A stretch of DNA of 64,000 nucleotides, taken from Auraticoccus monumenti (GTDB lineage: Bacteria > Actinomycetota > Actinomycetes > Propionibacteriales > Propionibacteriaceae). The notes under the pieces are model-generated. The model did no database searches, was not told the origin of the DNA, and saw only the letters and a list, made by a program, of their open reading frames with translations. The stretch spans positions 992,001-1,056,000 of the forward strand of contig NZ_LT629688.1 of NCBI RefSeq assembly GCF_900101785.1. The letters run 5' to 3'. The translations under genes were made by a program, and so were the position numbers. Below, piece by piece: positions 48,335 to 57,520 of the stretch; within the stretch, counting starts at the first letter, position 1, and each line of letters opens with the position of its first letter.

Positions 48335-48563
48335 CCCTCGTACCAGACCCGGTCCCGGCCACCGCTCCCCGCCGCCGCCCGCTCCCCGCCGCCGCCCGCG
48401 CCCAGCCACCGCCCCGGCCGCGAGTGCGGTCGAGTCGGCGGGGTGGGCGTCGACGAGCGACGATCTGCCCGCACCCGCGCGCTCCGGTGGCGATCGTTCG
48501 CAGTGCGGTGGGACGGACTCCTCGCGTCGAGTGGGGTGCTACTGGTCGACGGCCTCGCTGACC
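48319..48563. repeat. 18-bp direct repeat flanking the convergent intergenic region
   Basis: TCGACGGCCTCGCTGACC occurs at 48319-48336 and 48546-48563, at the 3' ends of two convergent genes. Between them is a tandem CTCCCCGCCGCCGCCCG pair (near 48365-48400) and GC-rich low-complexity DNA without genes. Confidence 0.6.
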
Positions 48564-49204
48564 GTCGGCGCCCAGTCGTGCACGTCCACCTCGGTCAGGC
48601 CGTCGGCGTCCAGCTGGGCGCGCTTGGTGGCGGTGAGGGTGGGGCGCAGCCGGAAGACCAGCTGGTGCCCGGCGGTGGGCTGGGTGGAGAGCGGGGCGAC
48701 CAGCCAGTGCAGCTGCAGGTAGGCGCTCCGCCCGGGTGCGAGCTCGGTGGCCGTGGTCGGGCGGTGCTCGTCGGGGAGGAAGGTGGTCCCCACCGGTGAG
48801 CCGTCGGCGTCGCGGACCCGGAGGTCGGGTCGGGCGGGCAGGTCGAAGGGCTCGTCGGTGCAGTTGGTGACGCCGAGCACCAGGTAGCGGTGCCCGAGCG
48901 CGGCCTCCACCTCGCCGCTGCTCACCACCAGCCGGTCCGAGCCCTCGCACCCGACGGAGTCGAGCGGGAGCGCGTCCACCTCGTCCGTGCCCGGGGCCGA
49001 GTCGTCGGAGGGGGACGCACTGGCCGGCGGCGTCGGCACGGGCTGCGGCGACGTCGGTCCGTCGGGGCTGGGGACGGGGGGAGCCGGGGCCTGGTTGCCC
49101 GGCACCGCCTCCAGCCGCGGCGCGGGGCGTCCGAGCAGCACCGCGCCGATGACGACAGCCGCCACCATGGCCACCACCAGCCCCGTCACCCACCGCCGCC
49201 TCAC
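48539..49204 (-). CDS. Membrane-anchored protein with DUF4232-like domain
   Basis: 221 residues from GTG 49204. An N-terminal signal/anchor helix (VTGLVVAMVAAVVIGAVLL) is followed by a Pro/Ser-rich linker (~30-75). The extracytoplasmic domain contains LGHRYLVLGVTNCTDEPFDL and GRSAYLQLHWLVAP, the beta-sandwich pattern of DUF4232, with a probable disulfide between the cysteines near 84 and 114. Function unknown. Confidence 0.7.
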   Translation of the reverse strand: MRRRWVTGLVVAMVAAVVIGAVLLGRPAPRLEAVPGNQAPAPPVPSPDGPTSPQPVPTPPASASPSDDSAPGTDEVDALPLDSVGCEGSDRLVVSSGEVEAALGHRYLVLGVTNCTDEPFDLPARPDLRVRDADGSPVGTTFLPDEHRPTTATELAPGRSAYLQLHWLVAPLSTQPTAGHQLVFRLRPTLTATKRAQLDADGLTEVDVHDWAPTVSEAVDQ

Positions 49205-49694
49205 CCCGTCATCCTCCCAGCACCCGCGCTCCGACGTCAGCGACCGACGTCCCGCCGTGAGTACCCGGCAGGACGTCGATCGCCGGGACCTGGTACGACC
49301 AGGGGCCTCCCTCGGACGTGCTGAGGGTGTCGTGGGTGGTGGGCGCCTGACGGGTGTGGGCGCGGTGGTGCTGGGAGGCCGGGCGTGCCGATGGGGCGGA
49401 TCTGGTGCCCGGGCGGTCCAGCTCTCGGGGACGGGAGACAGGCAGCCCGCTGGCCGACGGCGCCGATGTGGCGTCGCCGAGCGGCTGGATGGCCCCGCCC
49501 CGGGTCAACCCGTCCCTGCGACCGGTCGACCCGAGCGGGTCTGGGCCGTGGCGGCAGGACTTGAGGGTGTTCCGAGGACACGGTGTCTGCTGGGCAGCGG
49601 CGCCGCTGCACCAGCGGTTCGCGGCGGGACGGACCTCCTCCCGCCCGGCGCCGGATGCTCGCTCCCGACAGCACACCACCGAATCGAGCAGCAC
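49205..49694. other. Divergent intergenic region with a 20-bp repeat
   Basis: About 490 bp between two divergent genes, no convincing coding frame. CAGCGACCGACGTCCCGCCG at 49238-49257 recurs exactly at 51765-51784, where it forms one arm of a terminator hairpin. Promoters for both genes are expected here, but none is clear by eye. Confidence 0.5.
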
Positions 49695-50609
49695 GTGATC
49701 GACCGCACCGCCGTGACCGAACGGCGACCACCCCGGCCCGGACTCGACGACCGCCGCCCCTTCGGCGTGCACTTCCGGATGCCGGTGGGGAGGTCGGTCG
49801 TGCTGGTCGTCGCGCTGCCCCTCACCCTGCTGCTGTCGCAGCTCGCACTCCGACGGCTGGCGGCCCTGGTCGAGGGCACCGACCCGCTGGCGCCCACGCT
49901 CACCCCGCTGAGGCTGCTGGCCGCCAACCTCAGCACGGGTCTGACTGCGCTGCTCGCGATGGTCCTCGTGGTGCGGTTCGCCGGGGTGCCGTGGCGCAGG
50001 GTGCTCAGCTCGCCCCGTGCCCCCGACCCGCGTCGCCTGGTGGTGTACCTGCTGGGCTCGGCCGCGCTCGTGGGGGTGGGCATGGCCGTCGTCGCCGGCA
50101 TCGCCCCGGGGAGCACGGGCTGGCGGGCGTTCGGCATCAGCGGCACCACCGTGGCGGTGCTCGTGGTCGTGGCCCTCTCCACCCCGTTCCAAGCGGCCGG
50201 TGAGGAGATCATCTTCCGCGGCGCCATCCTCCCGGCGGCCGGGTCGTGGTTCCGCGCGGTGCGGCCGGCCTTCCTCGCCGGACTGGTCGTCTCCGGCCTC
50301 GCGTTCGCGCTGGTGCACGGCCGCAACGACCCCTGGCTCTTCGGCTACTACGTCTTCCTCTCCGCCTGCACCGCGCAGATGGGCCGGATCTCCCGCGGCC
50401 TCGACGCCGCCGTCGCGTTCCACGTGGCGAACAACGTGGTGATCACCAGCGTCAACGTCCTGCTCGCCGGGGGTGGCGTCATCGCCGTCGACGGGTCCAA
50501 CGGCGCCGGTGGCGGCCCCGCGCTGCTCGTCCTCGCCGCGGTGGACCTGGCCGTGGTGGCCATGGTCTGGCACCGGGAGCGCCGCCAGGGCTCGGACCAC
50601 CTCCGCTGA
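49695..50609 (+). CDS. CPBP-family intramembrane metalloprotease
   Basis: 304 residues if started at GTG 49695; MPVGRSVVLVV about 28 codons later is an alternative start. About eight membrane helices. The three CPBP motifs are present: GEEIIFRGAIL (EExxxR), FALVHGR (FxxxH) and AAVAFHVANNVV (HxxxN/D). Such enzymes cleave prenylated or membrane peptides, or act in bacteriocin self-immunity; the substrate here is unknown. Confidence 0.85.
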   Translation: MIDRTAVTERRPPRPGLDDRRPFGVHFRMPVGRSVVLVVALPLTLLLSQLALRRLAALVEGTDPLAPTLTPLRLLAANLSTGLTALLAMVLVVRFAGVPWRRVLSSPRAPDPRRLVVYLLGSAALVGVGMAVVAGIAPGSTGWRAFGISGTTVAVLVVVALSTPFQAAGEEIIFRGAILPAAGSWFRAVRPAFLAGLVVSGLAFALVHGRNDPWLFGYYVFLSACTAQMGRISRGLDAAVAFHVANNVVITSVNVLLAGGGVIAVDGSNGAGGGPALLVLAAVDLAVVAMVWHRERRQGSDHLR

Positions 50610-50793
50610 GGGTGGGGAGCGCTCGGGTGGGGCGGGCGTCGTCTCAGCCCGCGCGACGGCCCCGACGGCGCTGCAGGCCCTCCGACGGGCCCTGCGCCCG
50701 GCCGGTCATCCCGCTGCTCGGCACCTGTGTGTCGTCGTCACGGTCCTGCTCCGCGGTGGGGGCGCAGGTGCCGACCCCCCAGCAGCCGGCTGA

Positions 50794-51750
<957 letters not shown>

Positions 51751-51767
51751 CCCCTTCCCGACGCCAG

Positions 51768-51809
51768 CGACCGACGTCCCGCCGCGTGCTCGCGGCGGGC
51801 CGTCGGTCG
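51768..51809. terminator. Hairpin terminator between convergent genes
   Basis: 19-bp stem with one mismatch (51768-51786 / 51791-51809) and a TGCT loop, between the hydrolase (+) and HtrA (-) stops. No T-tract. The left arm shares the 20-bp repeat found at 49238. Confidence 0.7.
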
Positions 51810-51838
51810 TCGGACGGACGCAGGACCCGGGGCCCGGC

Positions 51839-53446
51839 TCAGGCGGCGCCGAGGGTGGCGTCGGTGGTGCTGGTCTCGCCGTCGCGCTCGTAGGTGAGGG
51901 TGACGGTGGTGCCGGGGGCCCAGTAGCGGACGGCGGCGATCAGGGCGTCCGCGGAGCCGGTGGGCACGCCCTGGACCTGGGTCACCACGTCTCCGGGCTG
52001 CAGGCCGGCGGCCTCGGCGGCGCTCCCCGGCTGGACCGTCTGCACGGTGGCGCCGGTGCTGCCGGTGGCGGAGTCGGTGCCGGCCAGAGCCACGCCCAGC
52101 GAGGCGTCGGTGGAGGAGCCGGTCTCGACGATCTCCCCGGCCACCCGGCTGGCCACGTCGGCGGGGATCGCGAACCCGATGCCGATGTTGCCCGCCTGCT
52201 CACCGCTGGACCCGGCGGTGCTGGCGATGGAGGAGTTGATGCCGACCACGCGGCCGTCCAGGTCGACCAGCGGCCCGCCGGAGTTGCCGGGGTTGATCGC
52301 GGCGTCGGTCTGCACGGCCTGGTAGACCGCGCTCCCGTCGGAGCCGGAGCGGACCGGTCGGGCGGTGTTGGAGACCACGCCGCTGGTGACGGTGTCGCTG
52401 AGGCCGAGCGGGGCGCCGACGGCGACCACGGTCTGCCCGACCGAGACCGAGTCGGAGGTGGCGAAGGTGGCCGGGGTCAGCGAGCCGAGGTCGAGGTCGG
52501 AGCCGTCCAGCTGGATCACGGCGAGGTCGGTCGTGCTGGACTGCCCCACCACCGTCGCCGCGGCCGTGCGGCCGTCGTCCAGGGTCACCCGGATCTGGGC
52601 ACCCTGCCCGCCGCCGGCCACCACGTGCTCGTTGGTCAGCACGTGGCCCTCGGTGTCGAGGACGACGCCGGTGCCCAACCCGCTGGACTGGCTGCCGCGG
52701 ACCTCGATGGTCACCGTGCTCGGGGCGATCACGTCGGCGGCCGCACCCACGGTGCCGTCGAGCTGGGCGCTGATCGGGGCGGCCCCGCCGTCGACGCTGA
52801 TCGGCGACGTCACGGCCGGGGAGGCCTGGTCGAGCACGGCGTAGCCGCCGATGCCGGTGCCGGCCCCGACCAGGGCGGCCATCGCCACCGCGGCCGCCGT
52901 GGCCCGGACCCCGGACAGCCTCGGACGCCGGGCGACGGCCGTCCCCGCGCCGGGAGCGGCGGGAGCGGTCGCGGCCGGGACGCCGAACGCCCCGCTGGTC
53001 GCACCGGTACCCACGGTCCTCGTGGCGTGCGGGCTGCCGGCCGGTCCGGTGGCGTAGGGGAAGCCCGGCACCCCCGGACCGGTGCCGAGGTGGCCGCCGG
53101 CAGCCGGCCCGGGGGAGTGCACCGCGGCGGGGTTGAAGCCCTGCGCGCCGGAGCCGGCGGGGTCGAACCGCTGCCCGCCGAAGCCGGGTGCGTCGAACCC
53201 CCGCGCGTCGGAGGCGGCGGCGGGGTGGAAACCGGGGGCGCCGGAACCGGCCGGGGCGGACTCGCCGAGGGAGGCGTCCGGGGTGGCAGCCCACCCCGGT
53301 CGCGGGGAGGGCTGCGGCGTCCCGGCGGCCGGCCAGCCCGGGCCCGAGGGCCGGAGGTCGGGGCTCGCCGCGGGGCGGTCACCGGGGCGGGGGCTCCCGT
53401 CCGGGAAGGTGCCGGTGGGGTTCTGTGCGAAGGTCTCGTCGTCCAT
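51839..53446 (-). CDS. HtrA/DegP-like membrane-anchored serine protease
   Basis: 535 residues from ATG 53446. Residues 1-175 are a cytoplasmic Pro/Gly-rich region with GFxxAG repeats. One membrane helix lies at ~183-205. The trypsin-like domain has catalytic H274 (TNEHVV), D307 (TTDLAV) and S389 (GNSGGP). A PDZ domain occupies ~440-535. The protease faces outside and handles misfolded proteins or cuts regulatory substrates under stress. The long N-terminal tail is common in actinobacterial HtrA proteins. Confidence 0.9.
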   Translation of the reverse strand: MDDETFAQNPTGTFPDGSPRPGDRPAASPDLRPSGPGWPAAGTPQPSPRPGWAATPDASLGESAPAGSGAPGFHPAAASDARGFDAPGFGGQRFDPAGSGAQGFNPAAVHSPGPAAGGHLGTGPGVPGFPYATGPAGSPHATRTVGTGATSGAFGVPAATAPAAPGAGTAVARRPRLSGVRATAAAVAMAALVGAGTGIGGYAVLDQASPAVTSPISVDGGAAPISAQLDGTVGAAADVIAPSTVTIEVRGSQSSGLGTGVVLDTEGHVLTNEHVVAGGGQGAQIRVTLDDGRTAAATVVGQSSTTDLAVIQLDGSDLDLGSLTPATFATSDSVSVGQTVVAVGAPLGLSDTVTSGVVSNTARPVRSGSDGSAVYQAVQTDAAINPGNSGGPLVDLDGRVVGINSSIASTAGSSGEQAGNIGIGFAIPADVASRVAGEIVETGSSTDASLGVALAGTDSATGSTGATVQTVQPGSAAEAAGLQPGDVVTQVQGVPTGSADALIAAVRYWAPGTTVTLTYERDGETSTTDATLGAA

Positions 53447-53548
53447 GTCCCTAGTTGACCGCCGGTGCCTGTGCGCGGTCTGTGAGGTCCCTGTCCGCGC
53501 TCTGGGACTTCCGGGCACGTCGGCGAAGGCCCTGTCGGGACGGTCACG

Positions 53549-53564
53549 TACGTTCGGCCGGGTG
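53549..53564 (+). promoter_or_regulatory. Leaderless-type promoter of the photolyase gene
   Basis: TACGTT (53549-53554), 7 nt, then GTG 53562 with no ribosome binding site. Context CGTACGTTCG is identical to that before the methyltransferase start at 40925. Confidence 0.65.
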
Positions 53565-54923
53565 ACGACCTCACTGATGTGGTTCCGGCGCGACCTGCGG
53601 CTGCACGACCACCCGGCCCTCGCGGCGGCGGCCACCGACGGCCCGGTGCTCCCGGTCTTCGTCCTCGACCCGGCCCTGCTGGCCACCGCCGGACCGGTGC
53701 GCACGCACTGCCTCTTCGAGGCGCTCGGCGCGCTGCACGGGGCCACCGACGGCGCCCTGGTGCTGCGGACCGGACGCCCGTCGGAGGTCCTCCCCGCGCT
53801 GGCCCGCGAGGTCGGCGCCGACAGCGTCCACGTCTCGGCCGAGACGACCCCCTACGGCCGCCGCCGCGACGAGCGGGTCGAGCAGGCCCTCGGCGAGGTG
53901 GAGCTGGTCCGGACCGGCAGCCCCTACGCGGTGACCCCCGGACGCGTGCGCAACGGCTCCGGGGACGCCTACCAGGTGTTCAGCCCCTTCTACCGGGCCT
54001 GGCAGCAGCACGGGTGGCGGGATCCCGCCGACCTGCCCCGGGACCTGGCCTGGGCGCGGGCCGACTCCGAGGAGCTCCCCGAGGACCCGCTGGACCGGCT
54101 GGCCGAGCGCCCGGAGCTGCCCGTGGTCACCGAGGCCGCCGCCCGGAAGCGCTACGCCCACTTCTTCGACGCCCTGCTCAGCGGCTACTCCACCGACCGC
54201 GACCGACCCGACCTCGACGGCACCTCCCAGCTCTCGGTGCAGCTCAAGTACGGCACCGTCCACCCGCGGACGCTGCTGGCCGGGCTGACCGGGCGCGGGC
54301 TCACGGAGGAGGCGGCGGCCGGTGTCGAGCGGTTCCGCACCGAGCTGTCCTGGCGCGAGTTCTACGCCGACGTGGTCTGGAACCAGCCGTCCTCGGCCTG
54401 GTCGGACCTCAAGCCCGCCCTGGCCAGCATGGTCTACGACGAGCCGGGCGCGGACTTCGAGGCGTGGCAGGCCGGGCGCACGGGCTACCCGATGGTCGAC
54501 GCCGGGATGCGCCAGCTGCTGGCCATCGGCTGGGTGCACAACCGGGTCCGGATGCTCACCGCGAGCTTCCTGGTCAAGGACCTGCACCTGCACTGGTCGC
54601 ACGGGGCCCGGCACTTCCTGCACCACCTCCGCGACGGGGACGTGGCCTCCAACAACCACGGCTGGCAGTGGGTGGCCGGGACGGGCACCGACGCCTCCCC
54701 CTACTTCCGGGTCTTCAACCCCGTCACCCAGGGCCAGAAGTTCGACCCGGCGGGGGACTACGTGCGCCGCTGGGTGCCCGAGCTGCGCCACCTGCCGGGC
54801 AAGAAGGTGCAGGAGCCGTGGACGGCCGAGGGCGGCTACGACCACGGCTACCCCGAGCGGGTCGTCGACCACGCCGAGGAGCGGCTGGAGGCCCTGCGTC
54901 GCTACGAGGCCGCCCGCCGCTGA
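53562..54923 (+). CDS. phrB: Deoxyribodipyrimidine photolyase
   Basis: 453 residues from GTG 53562. The N-terminal alpha/beta antenna domain (LMWFRRDLRLHDHPAL) binds MTHF or another chromophore. The helical FAD domain has LSWREFYADVVWNQP, the WVHNRVRMLTASFLVKDL segment and DGDVASNNHGWQWVAGTGTDASPYFRVFNP, the CPD photolyase signature with the tryptophan electron chain. It repairs UV-induced pyrimidine dimers in light. Confidence 0.95.
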   Translation: MTTSLMWFRRDLRLHDHPALAAAATDGPVLPVFVLDPALLATAGPVRTHCLFEALGALHGATDGALVLRTGRPSEVLPALAREVGADSVHVSAETTPYGRRRDERVEQALGEVELVRTGSPYAVTPGRVRNGSGDAYQVFSPFYRAWQQHGWRDPADLPRDLAWARADSEELPEDPLDRLAERPELPVVTEAAARKRYAHFFDALLSGYSTDRDRPDLDGTSQLSVQLKYGTVHPRTLLAGLTGRGLTEEAAAGVERFRTELSWREFYADVVWNQPSSAWSDLKPALASMVYDEPGADFEAWQAGRTGYPMVDAGMRQLLAIGWVHNRVRMLTASFLVKDLHLHWSHGARHFLHHLRDGDVASNNHGWQWVAGTGTDASPYFRVFNPVTQGQKFDPAGDYVRRWVPELRHLPGKKVQEPWTAEGGYDHGYPERVVDHAEERLEALRRYEAARR

Positions 54924-54954
54924 CCGGCAGCCGCCCGCGCCAGCCCGCTGCCGT

Positions 54955-54985
54955 CCCCGGAGCGGCTTCGCCGGACGCTCCGGGG
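54955..54985. terminator. Hairpin downstream of the photolyase gene
   Basis: Perfect 10-bp stem CCCCGGAGCG/CGCTCCGGGG with an 11-nt loop, 30 bp past the stop. No T-tract. Confidence 0.6.
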
Positions 54986-55061
54986 GAGCCGCGCACCCCA
55001 GCCGTCGGTCGCCCGACACGGAGATTTAACCCGCTGTCCGGAGAGAAGAGGGCTCTGGGCA

Positions 55062-55091
55062 TTGACCGCCCCCGAGCGGCCTCATTACGTT
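55062..55091 (+). promoter_or_regulatory. Promoter of the secreted beta-helix gene
   Basis: TTGACC (55062-55067), 18-bp spacer, TACGTT (55086-55091). Predicted 5' leader of about 115 nt before ATG 55212. Confidence 0.6.
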
Positions 55092-55211
55092 GAACTGGCG
55101 CGGGGGCAGCACCAGCCCCCTCGGTCGTCGACCTGGATCTCGGGGCTCAGTCCGTGCTCGGGCCGTCATCACCAGCGTTGCGGCACCACCCCCCACATCT
55201 CGGAGGAAAGC

Positions 55212-56204
55212 ATGAAGCGCAAGATCCTTGCCATCACCGCCAGCGCCGGCCTCGCCGTCAGCTCGGCCCTCATCTTCTCCAGCCCGGCCAGCGCCGCACT
55301 GGTCACCCGTTGCGTGGGTGAGGGCGGCGCCGTGACCGTCCCCGGCGACCTCGTCGTCCCCGCCAACCAGGTGTGCACCCTGGACGGCACCACGATCCAG
55401 GGCAACGTCCGTGTCGCCAAGGGCGCGGACCTGGTGATGAACGACGTCACCGTCGAGGGCAACGTGGCCGCCGCCGAGAACGCCTACCTCGAGGCCGTCG
55501 GCTCCACCGTCAGCGGCCAGGTGGCCCTGCGTGGTGCCTTCGGCGCCTACATCGACGGCTCCTCGGTCGCCGGCAACGTGGCCACCCGGACCACCGCCAC
55601 CGTGGACCAGGCCGGCTTCGTGCTGACCAACGACGCCGAGCTGGGCGGCAACCTGATCGCCGACGCCGGTGAGGTGCTCCTCGAGGCCTCCGCGGTCGAG
55701 GGCAACGTCAGCTCCGTCGGGAGCTACTACACCGACGTCTACGAGTCCTTCATCGACGGCAAGGTGACCGTGACGGGCAACGAGCTCGGCGGGGTCTTCT
55801 GCGCCGTGGCGATCGACGGGGTCAGCTCCTTCGCCGACAACGCCGGTGTCCTGCAGCTCGGCGCCGACGGCCCGAACACCTCCTGCGAGGGCACCAGCTA
55901 CTGGGGCGACGACGTCAGCGTGACCGGCAACACCGGCGGTGTCTACGTCGACAACAACATCGTCAACGGCGACCTGGCCCTGACCGGCAACGACCCGGTC
56001 GCCCAGGTGGGCGCGAACAACCGCGTCCGTGGCGACGTCAGCGGCGAGTCCGAGGAGTGGGCCGGCACCGCCGACCCGCAGGCGCGCACCATGGCCCGGG
56101 CCGAGAAGCCCGCCAGCCGCAAGGACGCCCTGGAGAGCAAGATCGCCGACCGCGGCTCCGACGCCGAGGCCGAGGCCGAGAAGGTCGGGCCCGCCGACCT
56201 CTGA
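55212..56204 (+). CDS. Secreted beta-helix repeat protein
   Basis: 330 residues, ATG 55212 after CGGAGGAAAG. A Sec signal ends in SSPASA. The mature part is a ladder of short repeats in which V-x-G-N-V or V-x-G-x-V alternates with Ala/Asp/Asn turns (TIQGNVRVAKGADLVMNDV, VEGNVAAAENAYLEAVGS, and others), predicting a right-handed beta-helix like polymer-forming or DUF-type wall proteins. The C-terminal ~55 residues are charged and helical (ARTMARAEKPASRKDALESK). Function unknown. Confidence 0.75.
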   Translation: MKRKILAITASAGLAVSSALIFSSPASAALVTRCVGEGGAVTVPGDLVVPANQVCTLDGTTIQGNVRVAKGADLVMNDVTVEGNVAAAENAYLEAVGSTVSGQVALRGAFGAYIDGSSVAGNVATRTTATVDQAGFVLTNDAELGGNLIADAGEVLLEASAVEGNVSSVGSYYTDVYESFIDGKVTVTGNELGGVFCAVAIDGVSSFADNAGVLQLGADGPNTSCEGTSYWGDDVSVTGNTGGVYVDNNIVNGDLALTGNDPVAQVGANNRVRGDVSGESEEWAGTADPQARTMARAEKPASRKDALESKIADRGSDAEAEAEKVGPADL

Positions 56205-56220
56205 TCGACCCGCAGCACCC

Positions 56221-56253
56221 GACGGGCCCGGACGCACTGCGTCCGGGCCCGTC
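56221..56253. terminator. Strong hairpin terminator after the beta-helix gene
   Basis: Perfect 15-bp stem GACGGGCCCGGACGC/GCGTCCGGGCCCGTC with an ACT loop, 17 bp past the stop codon. Confidence 0.75.
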
Positions 56254-56274
56254 CTGCGTCCTGGTGCGGCTCAC

Positions 56275-56289
56275 TAGCATCGACGCGTG
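56275..56289 (+). promoter_or_regulatory. Leaderless-type promoter of the methyltransferase gene
   Basis: TAGCAT (56275-56280), 6 nt, then GTG 56287; no ribosome binding site. Confidence 0.65.
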
Positions 56290-56943
56290 AGCCGACCCGA
56301 GCAGCGCCACGTGCCCGTCCCCGAGGCCGCGGCCGACGTCAACCGCTGGCAGCAGCTCGTGGACGCCGACCCCGGTCACTCCGCCCGCTACGCCGACCGC
56401 TTCCGCCGGATGCGGGTCGAGGGCGCGGACCTGGTCGGCGAGGCCAGGATGGTGGACGCGATGCTCGATCGCGGCTCGCGCGTCCTCGACGCCGGCTGCG
56501 GGCCCGGCCGCATCGGCGGTCACCTGGCGCGCCAGGGGCACCGGGTGGTCGGGGTCGACCTCGACCCGGCCCTGGTCGAGGTGGCCCGGGCCGAGGAGGA
56601 GGGCACCTACCTGGCCGGTGACCTCGCCGAGCTGGACGCGGTGCTCGCCGGAGCCGGTGAGCCCGCCGGGTTCGACGTCGTGGTCTGCGCCGGCAACGTG
56701 GTCACCTTCCTCGCCCCCACCCAGCGACGTCCCGTGCTCGACCAGCTGCGTCGGGCGCTGGCCCCCGACGGGCGGGCGGCGATCGGCTTCGGCGCGGGCC
56801 GCGGCTACCCCTTCGAGGAGTTCCTGGCCGACGCCGAGGCGGTCGGGCTGCGCCGGGAGCTGCTGCTGAGCAGCTGGGGCCTGCGCCCGGCCGGCGCCGA
56901 CAGCTCCTTCCTGGTCGCGGTCCTCTCCGGGGGCGTTCGCTAG
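56287..56943 (+). CDS. Class I SAM-dependent methyltransferase
   Basis: 218 residues from GTG 56287. VLDAGCGPGRIGGHLARQGHRVVGVDLDPALVEVA contains motif I and the acidic residue that binds the AdoMet ribose. DVVVCAGNVVTFL is motif IV/post-I. A conserved N-terminal WQQLVDADPGHSARYADRFRRM segment is typical of small actinobacterial methyltransferases. Substrate unknown. Confidence 0.85.
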   Translation: MSRPEQRHVPVPEAAADVNRWQQLVDADPGHSARYADRFRRMRVEGADLVGEARMVDAMLDRGSRVLDAGCGPGRIGGHLARQGHRVVGVDLDPALVEVARAEEEGTYLAGDLAELDAVLAGAGEPAGFDVVVCAGNVVTFLAPTQRRPVLDQLRRALAPDGRAAIGFGAGRGYPFEEFLADAEAVGLRRELLLSSWGLRPAGADSSFLVAVLSGGVR

Positions 56944-57178
56944 ATTCGACGGGTCGGGACCAGGCCCGGTCGCACCGAGAGGGGTGGGCGGCCCGACCGC
57001 AGCACCCGGGCCCCGGTGTGGGCGCCCCGTCTTCGGGACGTGCCGGGGCGGGACGCGAGCCCCTCACGGGGTAAGGCCCCACGGGGCGCGTGCCGAGCAC
57101 GGCCCCGGCCGGGAGCGGGATGCGACCGGCCGCAGCGCACCGGCAGCCGCCGGACAAACGTACGAGGACGGAGAAGGT
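56944..57178. other. Structured leader upstream of the Rieske gene
   Basis: 235 bp without a gene. A TAGATT element at 56942-56947 could start a ~225-nt leader. It has several self-complementary runs (CCCCGTCTTCGGGACGTGCCGGGG near 57026; CCCCTCACGGGGTAAGGCCCC near 57060 and on). No known riboswitch core was recognised. Confidence 0.4.
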
Positions 57179-57520
57179 ATGAGCGAGGGCATCAGGATCG
57201 CCGCGGTAGCGGACGTCGACCCGGCAGACGCGATGCTGGTCGAGGCGGCCACGGTGGGGACCTCCGACGACGTGGCGCTGTTCCGCGACGACGACGGGAC
57301 CTTCTACGCCCTCGACGACACCTGCTCCCACGAGGAGGCGTCGCTGTCCGACGGGTGGATCGAGGCCGGCGAGGTCGAGTGCCCGCTGCACGCCGCCCGC
57401 TTCTGCCTGCGCACCGGCGCCGCCCTCTGCCTGCCGGCCACCCGACCGGTGGGCACCCACCGGGTCGAGGTCCGCGGCGAGGACGTCTACCTCTTCCCCG
57501 GCGAGCCCACCCCGGCATGA
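57179..57520 (+). CDS. Rieske-type [2Fe-2S] ferredoxin
   Basis: 113 residues from ATG 57179 after GGAGAAGG. CSHEEASLSDGWIEAGEVECPLH has the C-x-H...C-x2-H ligand set of Rieske proteins. Size and sequence match the soluble ferredoxin component of ring-hydroxylating systems. The next gene encodes the matching reductase and overlaps by 4 bp, but no oxygenase is nearby. Confidence 0.9.
   Translation: MSEGIRIAAVADVDPADAMLVEAATVGTSDDVALFRDDDGTFYALDDTCSHEEASLSDGWIEAGEVECPLHAARFCLRTGAALCLPATRPVGTHRVEVRGEDVYLFPGEPTPA

Noticed and set aside
56944-57178. Known riboswitch before the Rieske gene
   Set aside because: No conserved core of cobalamin, SAM, TPP, glycine or c-di-AMP types was recognised; only generic GC-rich stems.
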